64,000 nt of DNA. It comes from Thuidium tamariscinum (Eukaryota > Streptophyta > Bryopsida > Hypnales > Thuidiaceae). Of this stretch, positions 24,643 to 35,760 are shown one piece after another. Positions within the stretch are counted from its first letter, which is position 1; every line of letters begins with the position of its first letter. The position numbers were made by a program, and so were the translations under genes. Location: contig OX344755.2 in the NCBI GenBank assembly GCA_947034885.2, forward strand, positions 22,327,052-22,391,051, in the 5' to 3' direction. The notes under the pieces were generated by a model. The model was not told where the DNA came from and did no database searches. It saw only the letters and a list, made by a program, of their open reading frames with translations.

Positions 24643-26400
24643 CAAGAAATATCGATCCACTTTGGAGCAGCTCTGAACTCCCCAGACTTTGATATTTGGA
24701 TTGTGAGTGGTGATATAGCTAATAAAGTGAATGTGAGGAATGAGAAAAATGTTATAGTTCAATTGTGTTTACCACCAAATAAGCTTAGAGTAATACTAAG
24801 ATGCTAATAAAGTTTGCATCTTCATTGAGTGTTCAGTCATTTGGGACATTGCATGAATAAACTACAAATTTTCAAAGTGTTGAAAATAGGTGTTCCTAGA
24901 ACCAATCATAGATTTTCATGAATAGTAGGAGTACATTTCAAGCAAGAATCTATAGTGTGCAATTTTTGGTGTAGCCATTACCTTAGATTGGCTAGTAGAT
25001 TCCACTATAGAAAACAATTCCAATAAATTGAAGTTTCAAGATGTTGTAGGCAAGGTTTTTTAGAATTTTAGAATTTTAGAATATCATAGTTTTGATTATT
25101 GTGAGCCTTACATGGTGATTCAATAAATTATTTAAGCTTCTTTTGTTGATGTGTCTAACTTTGCCTATGTTTGTACCATCTCTCTTGTATTATTTGCCAA
25201 TTGCTAATTAATTTCAAAGAAACCGTACCAAACAATTGTGGTACTCTAGGTGGCCACAGTTAACTAACCTTGCTTAGGTCCTTTGGAAAAGGCTACAATT
25301 TTTTATTGTCTATGCATGATAAAATTTGCAAATTTTGAATTCATATTTGCAATCAATAACCCCCAAATTTTGAATTCATATCTGCAATCAGTAAGACAGT
25401 AACCCCAAATTAGCAAGGAAAGTAATGCCATAACTGCCACATTCCTAGTCTAAGAATAAGAGAAAACCAACAAATTATATATTCTAAGCATATATAAAGG
25501 ATGATATATAGTTTGTGTTCCATTGTATATCTTATGATCTGGTGGCTCCCTTTCTCAAATCAAGGAGATATTTGGGTTCAACTCAGAAAGCTCAAACTTA
25601 GAGACAAGCAGATCTCTTCTGAGTTCTTTTTGAATAAGCCTCTTGCACCACACAAAACAATTGACCAGTTTCCATTCCCATGTTTCATACATTCACAGCA
25701 TTGATGGGATATGTGGTTCGTGGTGTATTAGGAGAACTCGGAACATGCATCGACAAATCTTACATATTTATTGTTATACATAAATTCCATTCATTTTTAA
25801 GGATTGATTATGTGTCTGATCGATAAGTAGAATGCCGGAAGGTACAGTGGAAGTGAATTTTCTACAAGAGTCTATGCTCTTACCAGTCGATCTCACACCG
25901 TACCTCACTGCTTATGTATTAATTGAGTCATTTCTAACTTGTCCAAAACATGAGAATTCAAAAAGGATTTGTGCCTTGAAATTGCAGCAACATTAGCTAT
26001 ATCCAACGCAAGCTCATGGCGGAGAGCGATAGTACGTTACTTGATCCCAACTCTTATTCGGTACGTCATGGTACCTCAAAAATCGATTGACATGCTGTAA
26101 CTTTCTCTACTGAGCGACCACAACCAGATATGATCGGGATGGTGGGTGGGATTCTTTTTCATGTTATATTAACATAACACTAATTCATAACTCATTACCC
26201 TACACCTCAAGAATCTCTCAAACTAGGCTTATCATTATACATGAAAGAATTCTTTCATTTAACTTCCATTCTCCTTACTACACAGGTGACTTATATAAGT
26301 GATTATTTGAAATTCAATCACCTCTTTTTTTTAACAGGTGACACTTCATTTACTTTCATCATTATTTCTTTTTGATTTCCTATTGAGCAAGTGTTACTTG
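24643..26400. other. AT-rich spacer
   Basis: No supported gene. TTTTGAATTCATAT occurs twice close together, near 25,336 and 25,369, as part of a short direct repeat. Short T-rich frames carry no motifs. Confidence 0.5.
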
Positions 26401-27460
26401 GTAGGCGCTCCTAAACAACAGCGATTTGAAGTTTCGAACACGAGAATTGAACCTCACTTCGTTTTGCTTCTGCGATGGTTGCGCCAGATCCGAAATTAGA
26501 GATCGAAGTTACTCTACACAGCTCGGATACTCTGTTTCGACACTTTGCTGCTGGTTGGAGCATGAGTGGTTGGTAGGAGGAGACCTCTCGTGTGACCGGA
26601 GAGAATCTCCAGCCTAGGATGGCTTTCTTGGGAGTGAGAGCGGCCATATCAGTGGTTCAACTTCGATACATGATTGCGTGATGGATATGGTGGCACTATG
26701 TTTGCAATTGCTACACAGCGGAGTGGGAGCTTCGGACGCTCTCGGATTCGAGGTTGTGGAAGAAGCTTCTGACCCGAAAGAAAAGGTTTGCCTAGCCCGC
26801 CAAGGAATCACGGAAACAGAACAGTGGCCAGTCTCTAAACACCAAGTTTCGGTAGTTCTACAGTATCAAGCTTGCTAGCATCTGAAGGAGTGATCCCGCA
26901 CCGCGTAAGCTTGTTCTCTGCAATCGGCCTAGGTTGTATTGAGGAAGCTCTATTTTTTCAGAGCTTGAGAGCATCGCCGGAATGCGCGATTCATTTCAAC
27001 GGCGCTTAAGTATCTCCTTCTCTCTCCGACATAGCCATTCAGCCCATGCACATGCCCCAGAACTTGGGGTGGGGTGGCGGGTTCCGTCTGGCGAGATGGC
27101 GGAACTGAGCCCCGCCAGGTTTTTTTCCCCAAGCAATTACAGGATCCAGCCAACAACCTTCAGAAGCCCAGTGGCCGCCAGAGACTGCCATCGTTTGCAG
27201 GAGCCAGGGCCAGGCAAGCAGGCAGCAGGCTCCGTCATTAACACCCTTGCTTCAGAAAACAACCTTGCTTTTCAAGTGTTACAACTTATAAGTCTAAATG
27301 AGAGTAAGGTACGAAAATCTGAATTGTACCATCTTGTAGTGTGCATGCAGGAACAAGAAGACTGTCAGAAGAAACAGAAACTGGAAGTAAACTTGCAGCC
27401 ATGCACTCTGCATCATCAAAACAACCAAAATAGTGGACGTGACTCAAACTAAACTACAGT
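26401..27460. other. GC-balanced island, possible gene fragment
   Basis: Composition rises to near balance, unlike the flanks. Candidate frames include a 78-residue minus-strand frame starting at ATG 26,647 (MAALTPKKAILGWRFSP) and plus-strand frames at 26,678-26,878 and 26,982-27,452. None carries a motif I recognise and they overlap on opposite strands, so at most one is real. The block could be first exons or a promoter region of a host gene, or a remnant of a GC-rich transposon. Confidence 0.25.
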
Positions 27461-29212
27461 TGCAAAGAGTCACAGAGCCATTCCCTCATTGCAAATCATG
27501 CAACTTAGAAAACTAGAAAGTAGACGAAGGGAGTACCTACTGCATGTCATCTGTTGATGCACATCACTGAGACTACACTAAAATCTTCATTGAAATCACC
27601 ATGAACATGTCATTGAAAACACAAACTGATCTTTGTTCGGGAGGGAGGGCTGGATTCTGTATGTGCCGATTTAATCACCTCAATCAATGTTTATGTTTGC
27701 ATGTCAATGTGTAGGTGAGAGATTATTGATTCCATATCAACAAGCTTGATCAGCAATATTTTAACCAAGCATGCACAAAGAACCCTCTAGGACAAGTGTT
27801 TACAAATTGCCACTTGCTTAAGTACTGTCGTAGCACAAGGAAGCACAAATCCGTCTGTAGGTGTTAATTTGGCGTTAACACCGTTCAAATGACTCGTGTA
27901 TCGTTCCCACAGGATTTTACGTAGATTCCTCAAGATATCCGGAATAACAGGATGCGGAAAACAACTCCAAGACAACAGTAACCGGATTCCTAACCGGAAA
28001 CTTCCTCACAACATCCGCATTCCTTTAGATTGCCTTTCTCACCATTCATACATACTTTACCACTCTCACAACAACCTCCAAACAGGGGGGAGTGCCCAAA
28101 CTCTGTACCTTCCCCTATCCGGACTCACAGTATCCGACTGGGAGGATTAGGAACCGAAAGGAGTGCCCAACTCTGTACCTCTTCCGGATCCGGTTTCCGG
28201 ATCCAATCACTCAAGTAACCAATGAAGTTTAGCCTCTATATTAGAGGGGTCCGCGGTTGGCATTTAGGAAGGATGCGTTGAATCCTACCCTCCTCAAGAT
28301 TATAGTGAATGGAGTTCCACTAAAAGAGAAAAATAACAAAAAGACATAAAAGAAATAGGCTGCAAGTTCCTCCTCACAACTAATCCGGATTGCAATCCCA
28401 ACTAGCAGGTCACTCAGGAAACCCCTACAAACCCCACATTACTACAATGACAGACTCACCCAAACTCAGTTCCTAAGGCTTAATCTAGGAGCCAGATAAC
28501 TAGGGGATCCTAACTGTCTGTACATCCCTCACTTCTAGTTATAGTAGGACCTCAACAACACGTCAATTGGCATGCGCCCACTCTCCTAGCAGAACACACC
28601 CAATCTAAGAGCGGCTTTCCCACACAGAAGCCTCCAAGTGACTGCAGCAGCTAGACTTCAATCCTAATACACCAGTAGCCTCAACCAAATCACTTCAATT
28701 TCCCGGAACCGGATTTAGACAAAGTCTGGGGGAGACACCTCATCCAAACACCTGCAAACCCAGCTACCTCGCACTATCCAATGGTTCTAGCATTGCACGG
28801 CATACCAATCCAGAGTCGAGACTTGTTCAGACCAACTCTTAGAAAGTAGAAATCTAGAAATCAGATTGCAAATGAAAGGAAAAACAGAAGTAGGAACACC
28901 CGGGGCAACCAACTAACAGCCACCCCTAAATACCAACCCAAGGGAACCCTAAAAGCCCCAAGGGAACAAAATCAGAGGACAAGGGAATGCCAGGTGGCAT
29001 TCCTTATCCACAAAAGTCACTTTCCTATCCACCCAACTGGACCCGAAAAAAGTGGATCTCAGATCCGAAAAATCCGGATCTGATTGACCAGGTGCATTCT
29101 AAGTCAAAAGCACCTTGCTAACTACTTCCTACCTACTGGAAAGGTAACTTTCCACCTTTTCCACTAAGTCTGCTCCTCAAAATTCTCTACCTACTCTACT
29201 TTCTATTCCTAA
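27461..29212. other. Non-coding flank of the unknown coding region
   Basis: From about 27,900 the sequence is rich in TCCGGA and CCGGAT words, matching the composition of the coding region to its right. It is therefore probably part of the same element or transcript (3' side, minus strand). GAGTGCCCAAACTCTGTACC and a near copy recur at about 28,090 and 28,163. No motifs of a known protein are present. Confidence 0.4.
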
Positions 29213-29660
29213 CTACTTCTTCATCCGCTTTTTGGGGGAATCCGCATGCTTGGCGGCTCCCTTGCGTGTTGGCTGTTTCCTACTGGTGGAAACCTTTGCC
29301 GACGCAGCTGCTTTGCCCTTGGAAGGCGTGGCAGCAATCTTACCCTTCCCCGCAGATTTCGGAGGCGTGATTTTCGCCGGGTCTGACGGTTCCGGTTCCG
29401 GTTCCGATCCTGATCCGGATTCCGAATCTGACTCCTCTTCTTCGTACTCGCTCTGCTCTGGGGACTCATCTTGGTCTGACTCCAGCTCAATGGGACTCTC
29501 CCTCGCCCGCTTCGCTGTAGCCTTCCTCTTCATTGTGCTAGGAACCTTGGGAGATTTCTCGGATACCTTGCTCGGAGGCGTCTCTTGATCCTGGTCTTCC
29601 GCTTGGACTTGCTTTCGGATTTGGGATCCGGGTGTTGCCCCTTCTCCCACATCAAGATCA
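29213..29660 (-). CDS. Charged low-complexity coding-like segment, left of the hAT MITE
   Basis: A minus-strand frame ending at 29,213 encodes acid/Ser/Glu/Pro-rich and then Lys/Ala-rich sequence with a basic tail (SPKKRMKK). The pattern (acidic SESGSGSEPEPEP, then lysine-rich AKAAASAKVST-like stretches) suggests a disordered nuclear protein tail. It lies directly against the 8-bp target duplication of the MITE, and similar coding sequence lies on the other side. I therefore read both as parts of one region that the MITE interrupted. Confidence 0.45.
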
Positions 29661-29668
29661 AGTCGGGA

Positions 29669-30466
29669 CAGGGTTGTCTATCCTGACGTGATGTGGGCTT
29701 TTCCCGTCCGGATGTCATGACGCGTCAGAGGCCGTCCCGAATGCTGACGGCGTCGTCGACGGCCTGGATGAAGTCTGTCGACAAGGCCGTCCACCATCGA
29801 CAGGGCCGTCGAGGAGGCCGTCCACCGTCGACAGGGCCGTCCACGAGGCCGTCCACCGTCGACAGGGCCGTCGAGGAGGCCGTCGACCGTTAACAGGGCC
29901 GTCGAGGAGGCCGTCCACCATCGACAGGGCCGTCGAGGAGGCCGTCCACCGTCGACAGGGCCGTCCACGACGCCGTCGACCGTTAACAGGGCCGTCGACC
30001 GTCGATAGGGCCGTCGAGGAGGTCGTCGACCGTCGACAGGGCCGTCGAGGAGGCCGTCCACCGTCGACAAGGCCGTCCACGAGGCCGTCGACCGATTAGG
30101 GCTGGCCGGCTGCAAACTTCAGAGCCTTGTAACTTTTGCAAAAAGTCTTCAAATTGGGCAAATGAGATGTTTTTCGGCATCTACAGTTTCTGTAGATGCC
30201 GAAAAACATCTCATTTGCCCAATTTGAAAACTTTTTGCAAAAGTTACAAGGCTCTGAAGTTTACAGCCGGCTAGCCCTAATCGGTTCGATTCTATCCTGG
30301 ACGGTCCGGTCGACGGTGGACGGCCTCGTCGACGGCCTTGTCGACGATTTTTCATCCTCTGTTGCGGATTCTGTCGTGAATTTCATCCTGACGGACGCTC
30401 GGCTCCCCGTCACGTCAGCAGACGGACATCCTGACGGACGGACGTGACGCGACGGAAGCAACCCTG
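29669..30466. mobile_element. 798-bp hAT-type foldback MITE with perfect 8-bp target duplication
   Basis: The ends read CAGGGTTG at 29,669 and CAACCCTG at 30,466. They are flanked by identical 8-bp duplications AGTCGGGA (29,661-29,668 and 30,467-30,474). CAGGG ends with 8-bp duplications are diagnostic of the hAT superfamily. Inside, two GACGGCC/GTCGAC arrays flank a near-perfect palindrome with arms of about 95 bp (about 30,093-30,188 and 30,189-30,285), meeting at CTACAG/CTGTAG. The right 125 bp is almost identical to the end at 47,060. There is no coding capacity, so a hAT transposase must act in trans. Confidence 0.95.
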
Positions 30467-30474
30467 AGTCGGGA

Positions 30475-31935
30475 AGCTGCCTTGGGCGCCTGTGGAGTCT
30501 TCTCTTCCACTGAACCCTTGCCCTTGGATTTCCCAGAATCAAGTGGAGAACCCACTTTGAATTCAGGAACCAGGATTACACTTTCCTTACCCTGGCTGGA
30601 CTCCTTCCCCGTTTCCGGATCCGGATACAGCCCAGCTCCTTGCAAAGCCTCCCTGATCTCAAACAGAGTTCTCTCCATCCTCTCACCAAACTCCACTAAC
30701 ACCTTCACCATCTTAGAAGCCACTGCCGGCCCTGCCTTATGCACTTCCTCATCAAATAATTTTGCCTTGTTAAGTACATCGCCCGGAATCTTAATAGAAT
30801 CCCGAATCCGCTTGAGGATTGCTTGGGACTCACCCGACAGCCTCCTAGACTCTTCTGACTTCTTCTCCAACTGACATTGGAGATCCCTAACCTGAGTGGA
30901 CAATTCCGCAATCCGGCTTTCCCACTTCCCAATATCCTGATTTTTGAGAAGTTCTTCTATTTTCTCACACAAAACAGAGGGACTGATGTTTCCCAGCAGT
31001 CTACATGCCTTCCGGACTTCCTCTCTTTCCCCACTCTGATCCTTTCGGATCCTCTCCAAATCCGCAATAACAATTCCTAACGGATCCTCCTTCCTATCAC
31101 TCGGCCAGACCGGATCCTCTTTCACTTCCTCAACCTCTGGCTCCTTTCCCTTCCTTGAAACAGGAACCTTCTCTTGCTTTCTCTCCTTCTCTGAAGATCC
31201 TGGTCCTTTTGAACCTTCCTTTCCCTCTCTCTCTTCCTCACTTTCTGATTCCGGGGGAGGACTGATGTCAAACTTCAGCATCACTGAAGCGGACTTGTAC
31301 ATAGTGGCCTCTCTGTCCCTTAGCAAATCAAGAGAGTGATATAGATGGAAGAGAAAAGGACTGAGGATAGTGGGTTTAGACTTTCCGGCCAAGGTTACTA
31401 ACTTTCCTACATGATCCCGGATTACCATTCCCCAACTAACCTTTCGGTCCCCAGATAATGCCCCAAAGATCGTGTTGGCTATCGTGGTTGTAATCCGGGT
31501 TGGCCTTTCCGGATACAGAATCGGAGTTAGGAATTCAAGCACTCTCCTATCCCTCTTGCTTGCACATTCCGCGACTGTATACCCGTCCTTAGGATGCGGT
31601 GGTTTGGAGAACTTACCCTTCAAGAACTTGTCCGTCCTTGAGGCTCCTCCTTCTCCCTCCTTAGGAAACCCATACGCCTTCCTCCACAGCTCCGCTGTCC
31701 ACCGGTTAGGAAGCGCCCTAACAGTCCGGTTCCACTCACTGGACTGATCCTCCATCACCTCCCGGACCATGTCTTCGTCTTTGAGGTTCCATGGGCGCTG
31801 CAGCAACCCTAGGCAGCCAATCTGGGTCAGGTCCTCCTCCAAATAAGCGCGCTCCTTGGCATCCTTGGGCACTCCCGGAGTTACGGACTTTAGGTTCACG
31901 AAAACCGGATCCTCTGCTTCCTTGGACTTCCCCAT
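30475..31935 (-). CDS. Large uncharacterised coding region, interrupted by a hAT MITE
   Basis: The minus-strand frame starts at ATG 31,935 (MGKSKEAEDPVFVN) and runs about 487 codons to the MITE. The N-terminal half is globular, with conserved-looking blocks RITTTIANTIFGALSG and KPTILSPFLFHLYHS. The middle is Glu/Lys/Pro-rich and disordered. The last third (about residues 265-425) is predicted coiled coil. I do not recognise a named domain. Similar ORFs are, to my recollection, frequent in repeat-rich plant genomes, so a mobile-element protein is more likely than a host gene. A retroelement origin cannot be excluded, but no reverse transcriptase, protease or LTR is visible. It is interrupted by one element insertion. 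Confidence 0.5.
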
Positions 31936-32974
31936 CTCTCACTCAGATAGGCGCTCAAGGTTCCAAGACGGATTATCTCACCACAAAACCCTCAAAACGC
32001 AACCAGCGCTCAAAGAACCACGAGGTGCTCACTCAAAACCCTCTTACTTCAAGTCGGCCGTGCGCCCTTCCGCAATACAGGAACCGGAAACTCTGTAGCC
32101 CTAAAAGACTCAAACTCCCGCCCTTGCAACACAAAAGAGCTCTCAAAAACACACTCAAGAAACACCAAACTGAATCGTCACCAAATGAGAGTGACGACCC
32201 CTCCATCAGCCATGACCCCTGGAATCCCAGAACTAGCCGTTTAACTGACAGTTCCGTGATTTCCGGATGTCCCACTGTTAAGGTTTCATCTAATTTCTCC
32301 CGGCGGCGCCGTCTTTGCCGGTTAGGGTTCCGTTGGCTCCTGGACAACTGGTGGTGGCTTTAGGATGACACCTGGACCCTTCCACGATCCTAGGGCTGAA
32401 CCCCAGATCCTCAATCCGGTTCCGGATTTTCCAGTTAGGTAAGGGTTTCTACTTCCCTTTCTTAACCTAATTATCCCAATTGGATGTCTCCAACTTCCAC
32501 CTCTTCCTAATCTTACTAACTTTCCCTATTCTTGACCAAAGAATCGAAAAATTTATCTAAGATTAGCTTCCTTATTCCTAATTCTATACTAAATATTAAA
32601 AACCTGTATTCTAGGTTCCCACAAGTACGTCACCGAACCGTCAAATCCAGGATCAAAACCTTCAAGTAGATTACCGAAAACTTCAGATACTACACTGACA
32701 ATGCAAAACTTCATACCCAACACATGGAAACGTGCAACCCAAACCTTGATCGATTGGGAGGGAGAGCGCTGACTGGTGGAGTTTTGCATAGTGATCGATA
32801 CATTGCAAAGCAAATACTGCAAACTACCTCTCTGAACGATGAGCTGATCTACTTATCAAGAACCTCTTGTTATCGCTTATGTCTTCTATGGTATCGCTCG
32901 GCACATTATTCTCATAAGCCTCTCCCAAAATGGTAATTGGAAAACTTCACATTGAACATTGACTCTCATCAATG
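31936..32974. other. 5' flank of the unknown coding region
   Basis: About 1 kb upstream (minus strand) of ATG 31,935. The first 450 bp keep the TCCGG-rich composition of the gene and may be leader or promoter. Beyond about 32,450 it becomes AT-rich. No convincing coding frame is present. Confidence 0.4.
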
Positions 32975-34580
32975 TCATGCACGTACAATAGAGTCTCTCG
33001 GGACCCATTTGCTTCCTTTTCGAATGCAGTTTGACCGCCATAAAGCACTGTGTGCAGCTGCAGATGAATTTATTGAAGCCTCTCTCCGGGCTTGAACCTT
33101 GGCCTCTGCACATATTGCAGCTTCAAGCTCTTCAACACTCAGAATTGCAGCCTCTTGGTTTCGAAACCTGTGTGCTATTATACGGTACCAGTGTTGAAAT
33201 GTTTGGACTAAAGCACTTTTTTTCTTTTTACCACCACCGTATTGTGTATGCCTCTGGTAAGTAGTTTTTGCAGCACTGTTCTCCATCCCTTGGCAACTCC
33301 AAAGTGCCAATGAACCATAACGCTGGAGAAAAAAAGGGGCATGCCTAACAACAACATGCTGCCATTGAACACAATATATCATTAGTTTCAAATATAGTTG
33401 GTAAAAAAGATAAATAAAGATTGAAATTGCAACTAAAAAGAGTATTGACATCAAGAAAATCACATATAAAAGACTAGAGATCCATTTACCATATAATGTG
33501 TTACATGAGTCTCCCCAAAACACTTAATGTATTGGTGACCAAATGCCTCTACTTTACTTTGGAAGTCAATTATTGCACATTGATTTTCACCAAGCTTCAA
33601 GCCTTTGAAATAAGGCAGTAGGTTGTCTAATATATCCCAAAGATCAAGACGATCTCTCCTTGCTTGTCCCATATTTGAAAAATTCTTCTCTAAGTTGATC
33701 AAGTCAACATACAACTTTCGAGGATAGTGTAACTCAATTGGATTGTCTTGGAATAATTTGAGTGCATGGGCACCGCTAAAACTAGGCTTATTAGGGACAT
33801 TGTTTGATTTTCCTGAGAGCTCTGCATCTTTAAAGATAATAACATTTCCACCATGAGCTCCAGTCAATGAGACAACCTTTTGCATTTCCTCGATAGCACT
33901 TTTTTGTAATATTTTGTCTCTTATAGTCCATACATGCATAAAAGACATGTGGACCATCTTTTCAATGATTCTATTTAAGGCGTGTAAGACACATATGTGA
34001 ACACGATCTAATGGAATGTCAAAAATGGGTTTCCAACGGCCAAGAGTAGCCACTCCAATAAGAGGCTCTGCCATCACTGCTTTTGAAAACAAACCGTTTT
34101 GCCAAGTAAATTTACGATTGTTAGCAATTGTTGTGGCTTGTAATACAGTACCTACAATAGGCTTTACTCGTGTTTGTGAACAATAGATGCAACATTGTGA
34201 ACAATTGGGACCTTGCTTTAAACCATACATTGCCTTTATAGTCTTCATATCAGCAGCTAAATGCCACTCTATTAGAAATGAGCCGACACCAAGAACTTCA
34301 AGTAGTTGTCCTTGTCCTTGGGCCTTGATTAAATCAGGAATCTTTGTTAAATTAAAAACCCAACTTAAAATTTCATTTGTTTCCCGTGGTACTTGAAACG
34401 TAGCAACTGGCCATATTTCCCTCTTTGACTGGACGGAAAAATATTCCTTTGACTTGATATTGATTCTACTATCTAAAGCACGATTCATCACACTTATTGA
34501 TACTCTTTCCATCTTCTGCCCGTGAACCACCTCAGCCTCATCGAGCTTTATAACAAAAATGAGTGGTTTACCTTGTAGTT
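32975..34580 (-). CDS. Spliced transposase-like protein of unassigned family
   Basis: Two minus-strand exons are clear: 34,580-33,490 and 33,358-32,975, with a GT-AG intron (33,489-33,359, 131 bp) keeping the frame (THYM then HVVVRHAPFF). An acceptor (GATGTACAG) precedes the first, so at least one upstream exon is missing or lies beyond 34,581. Visible motifs are a Cys cluster CSQCCIYCSQ, the block ALNRIIEKMVHM, and the C-terminal RYGSLALWSCQGMEN followed by HTQYGGGKKKKSAL. To my recollection, similar QG(M/V)E(N/K) motifs occur in uncharacterised repeat-borne proteins of plants and animals. I would call it transposon-derived, superfamily unknown. Its 5' part may have been displaced by the piggyBac insertion at 34,822. 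Confidence 0.55.
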
Positions 34581-35760
34581 CTGTACATCAAGAAAAAAAA
34601 TGATCAATTGTTACAACAGTTATGCAAAAACAAAGATGTTGCTAAATTAGAAGGCTAGGATTTATTTGCAAGTAGGTCTAGTTCTCCATGCAAAATCTAT
34701 AAAATCAAGTTGGCTCATTTAGTCCTCAATTACAAAATTACACAATCAATTTAATAATTGTGTGCAGGTCAAAATGTTTGCATCACAAGCAAATGTTGCT
34801 ATGGACACAGTGCTTGTTTGATTAACCCCTAAACGACGGGCCTGCAACCGCAGAGTGAAATCAGTGACAGAGCCGGTGACCGCGTGTGAAGGAAGAATCG
34901 GGTGGGGGCGGTGCTGTGAGCATGGGATGCGGGAAAATCGATTACAGAGCGAATGGGCGTTGAGTCTAATACGTGCTGAAGGATTCACAGAATTTTTGGA
35001 ACGATGATGGCGTGATCAGCGGCTGAAAAGAGGAGCAACAGTCTCAACTCGGCAGCTCGGGCAGGCGTGAAGAAAGCCTAGAAATAATTGGTTGGAAACG
35101 GTCACGGAAAAGTGGACATGAGATTCGAAGAGAGAGGCATTGCGGACGTCAGAAGATGTTGCCGATCATGCAAAGTTCTGCAGCATTACTGTGCAATCAA
35201 GCTTGCAAATGGACGACAGCGACACAGTGAAAAAAAAAAGAAGTGAAATGAAGTCGTAGAAAAACACAGCAAAAAAGAAAGAGAGCTATCCTGTTGCTTT
35301 GATGGGTCCCTGAAGTCCGGGTGGCTCGTGTGCCACAGAGAAAATATAGTATTCAGTCCATGGGCTCCTGTTCTTCGAAAGCACCCAAGATTTCTGAAGT
35401 CACAGGACGGGCATGCCGGGCTGCAAGTGCGACGTTGGTGCGGGGTGCCCGAATAGCGCTGACGGGCACGTAGAGACGCTCGGGCAGCGTCCTCGCCAAC
35501 CTGGCGGCTGATGTCACGCAACTGTCACAGCCCTTCCGACGCGACTGAGGACTGCCCGGCAGCACCTACTGCGTCCCGGCAGTTCTTGGACGCCGCTGAA
35601 ACTTCCCGGTCCAGTGCCCTCGCCGCTCTTGCTGCCGGCCGCATGCACAGAAAGTCCACGACGTCGAGCACTGTACAAAGAAAATGGGAATCATCGACGT
35701 CCGTTTCTACGCGCCGCCTAGACATAGGGATTTATACAAGGGGTTCAGAAAATCCGCTTC

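Noticed and set aside
29678-30180. Arg/Pro-rich frames (VDGLLDGPVDG-like repeats)
   Set aside because: They are translations of the GACGGCC array inside the hAT MITE, with no independent coding evidence.
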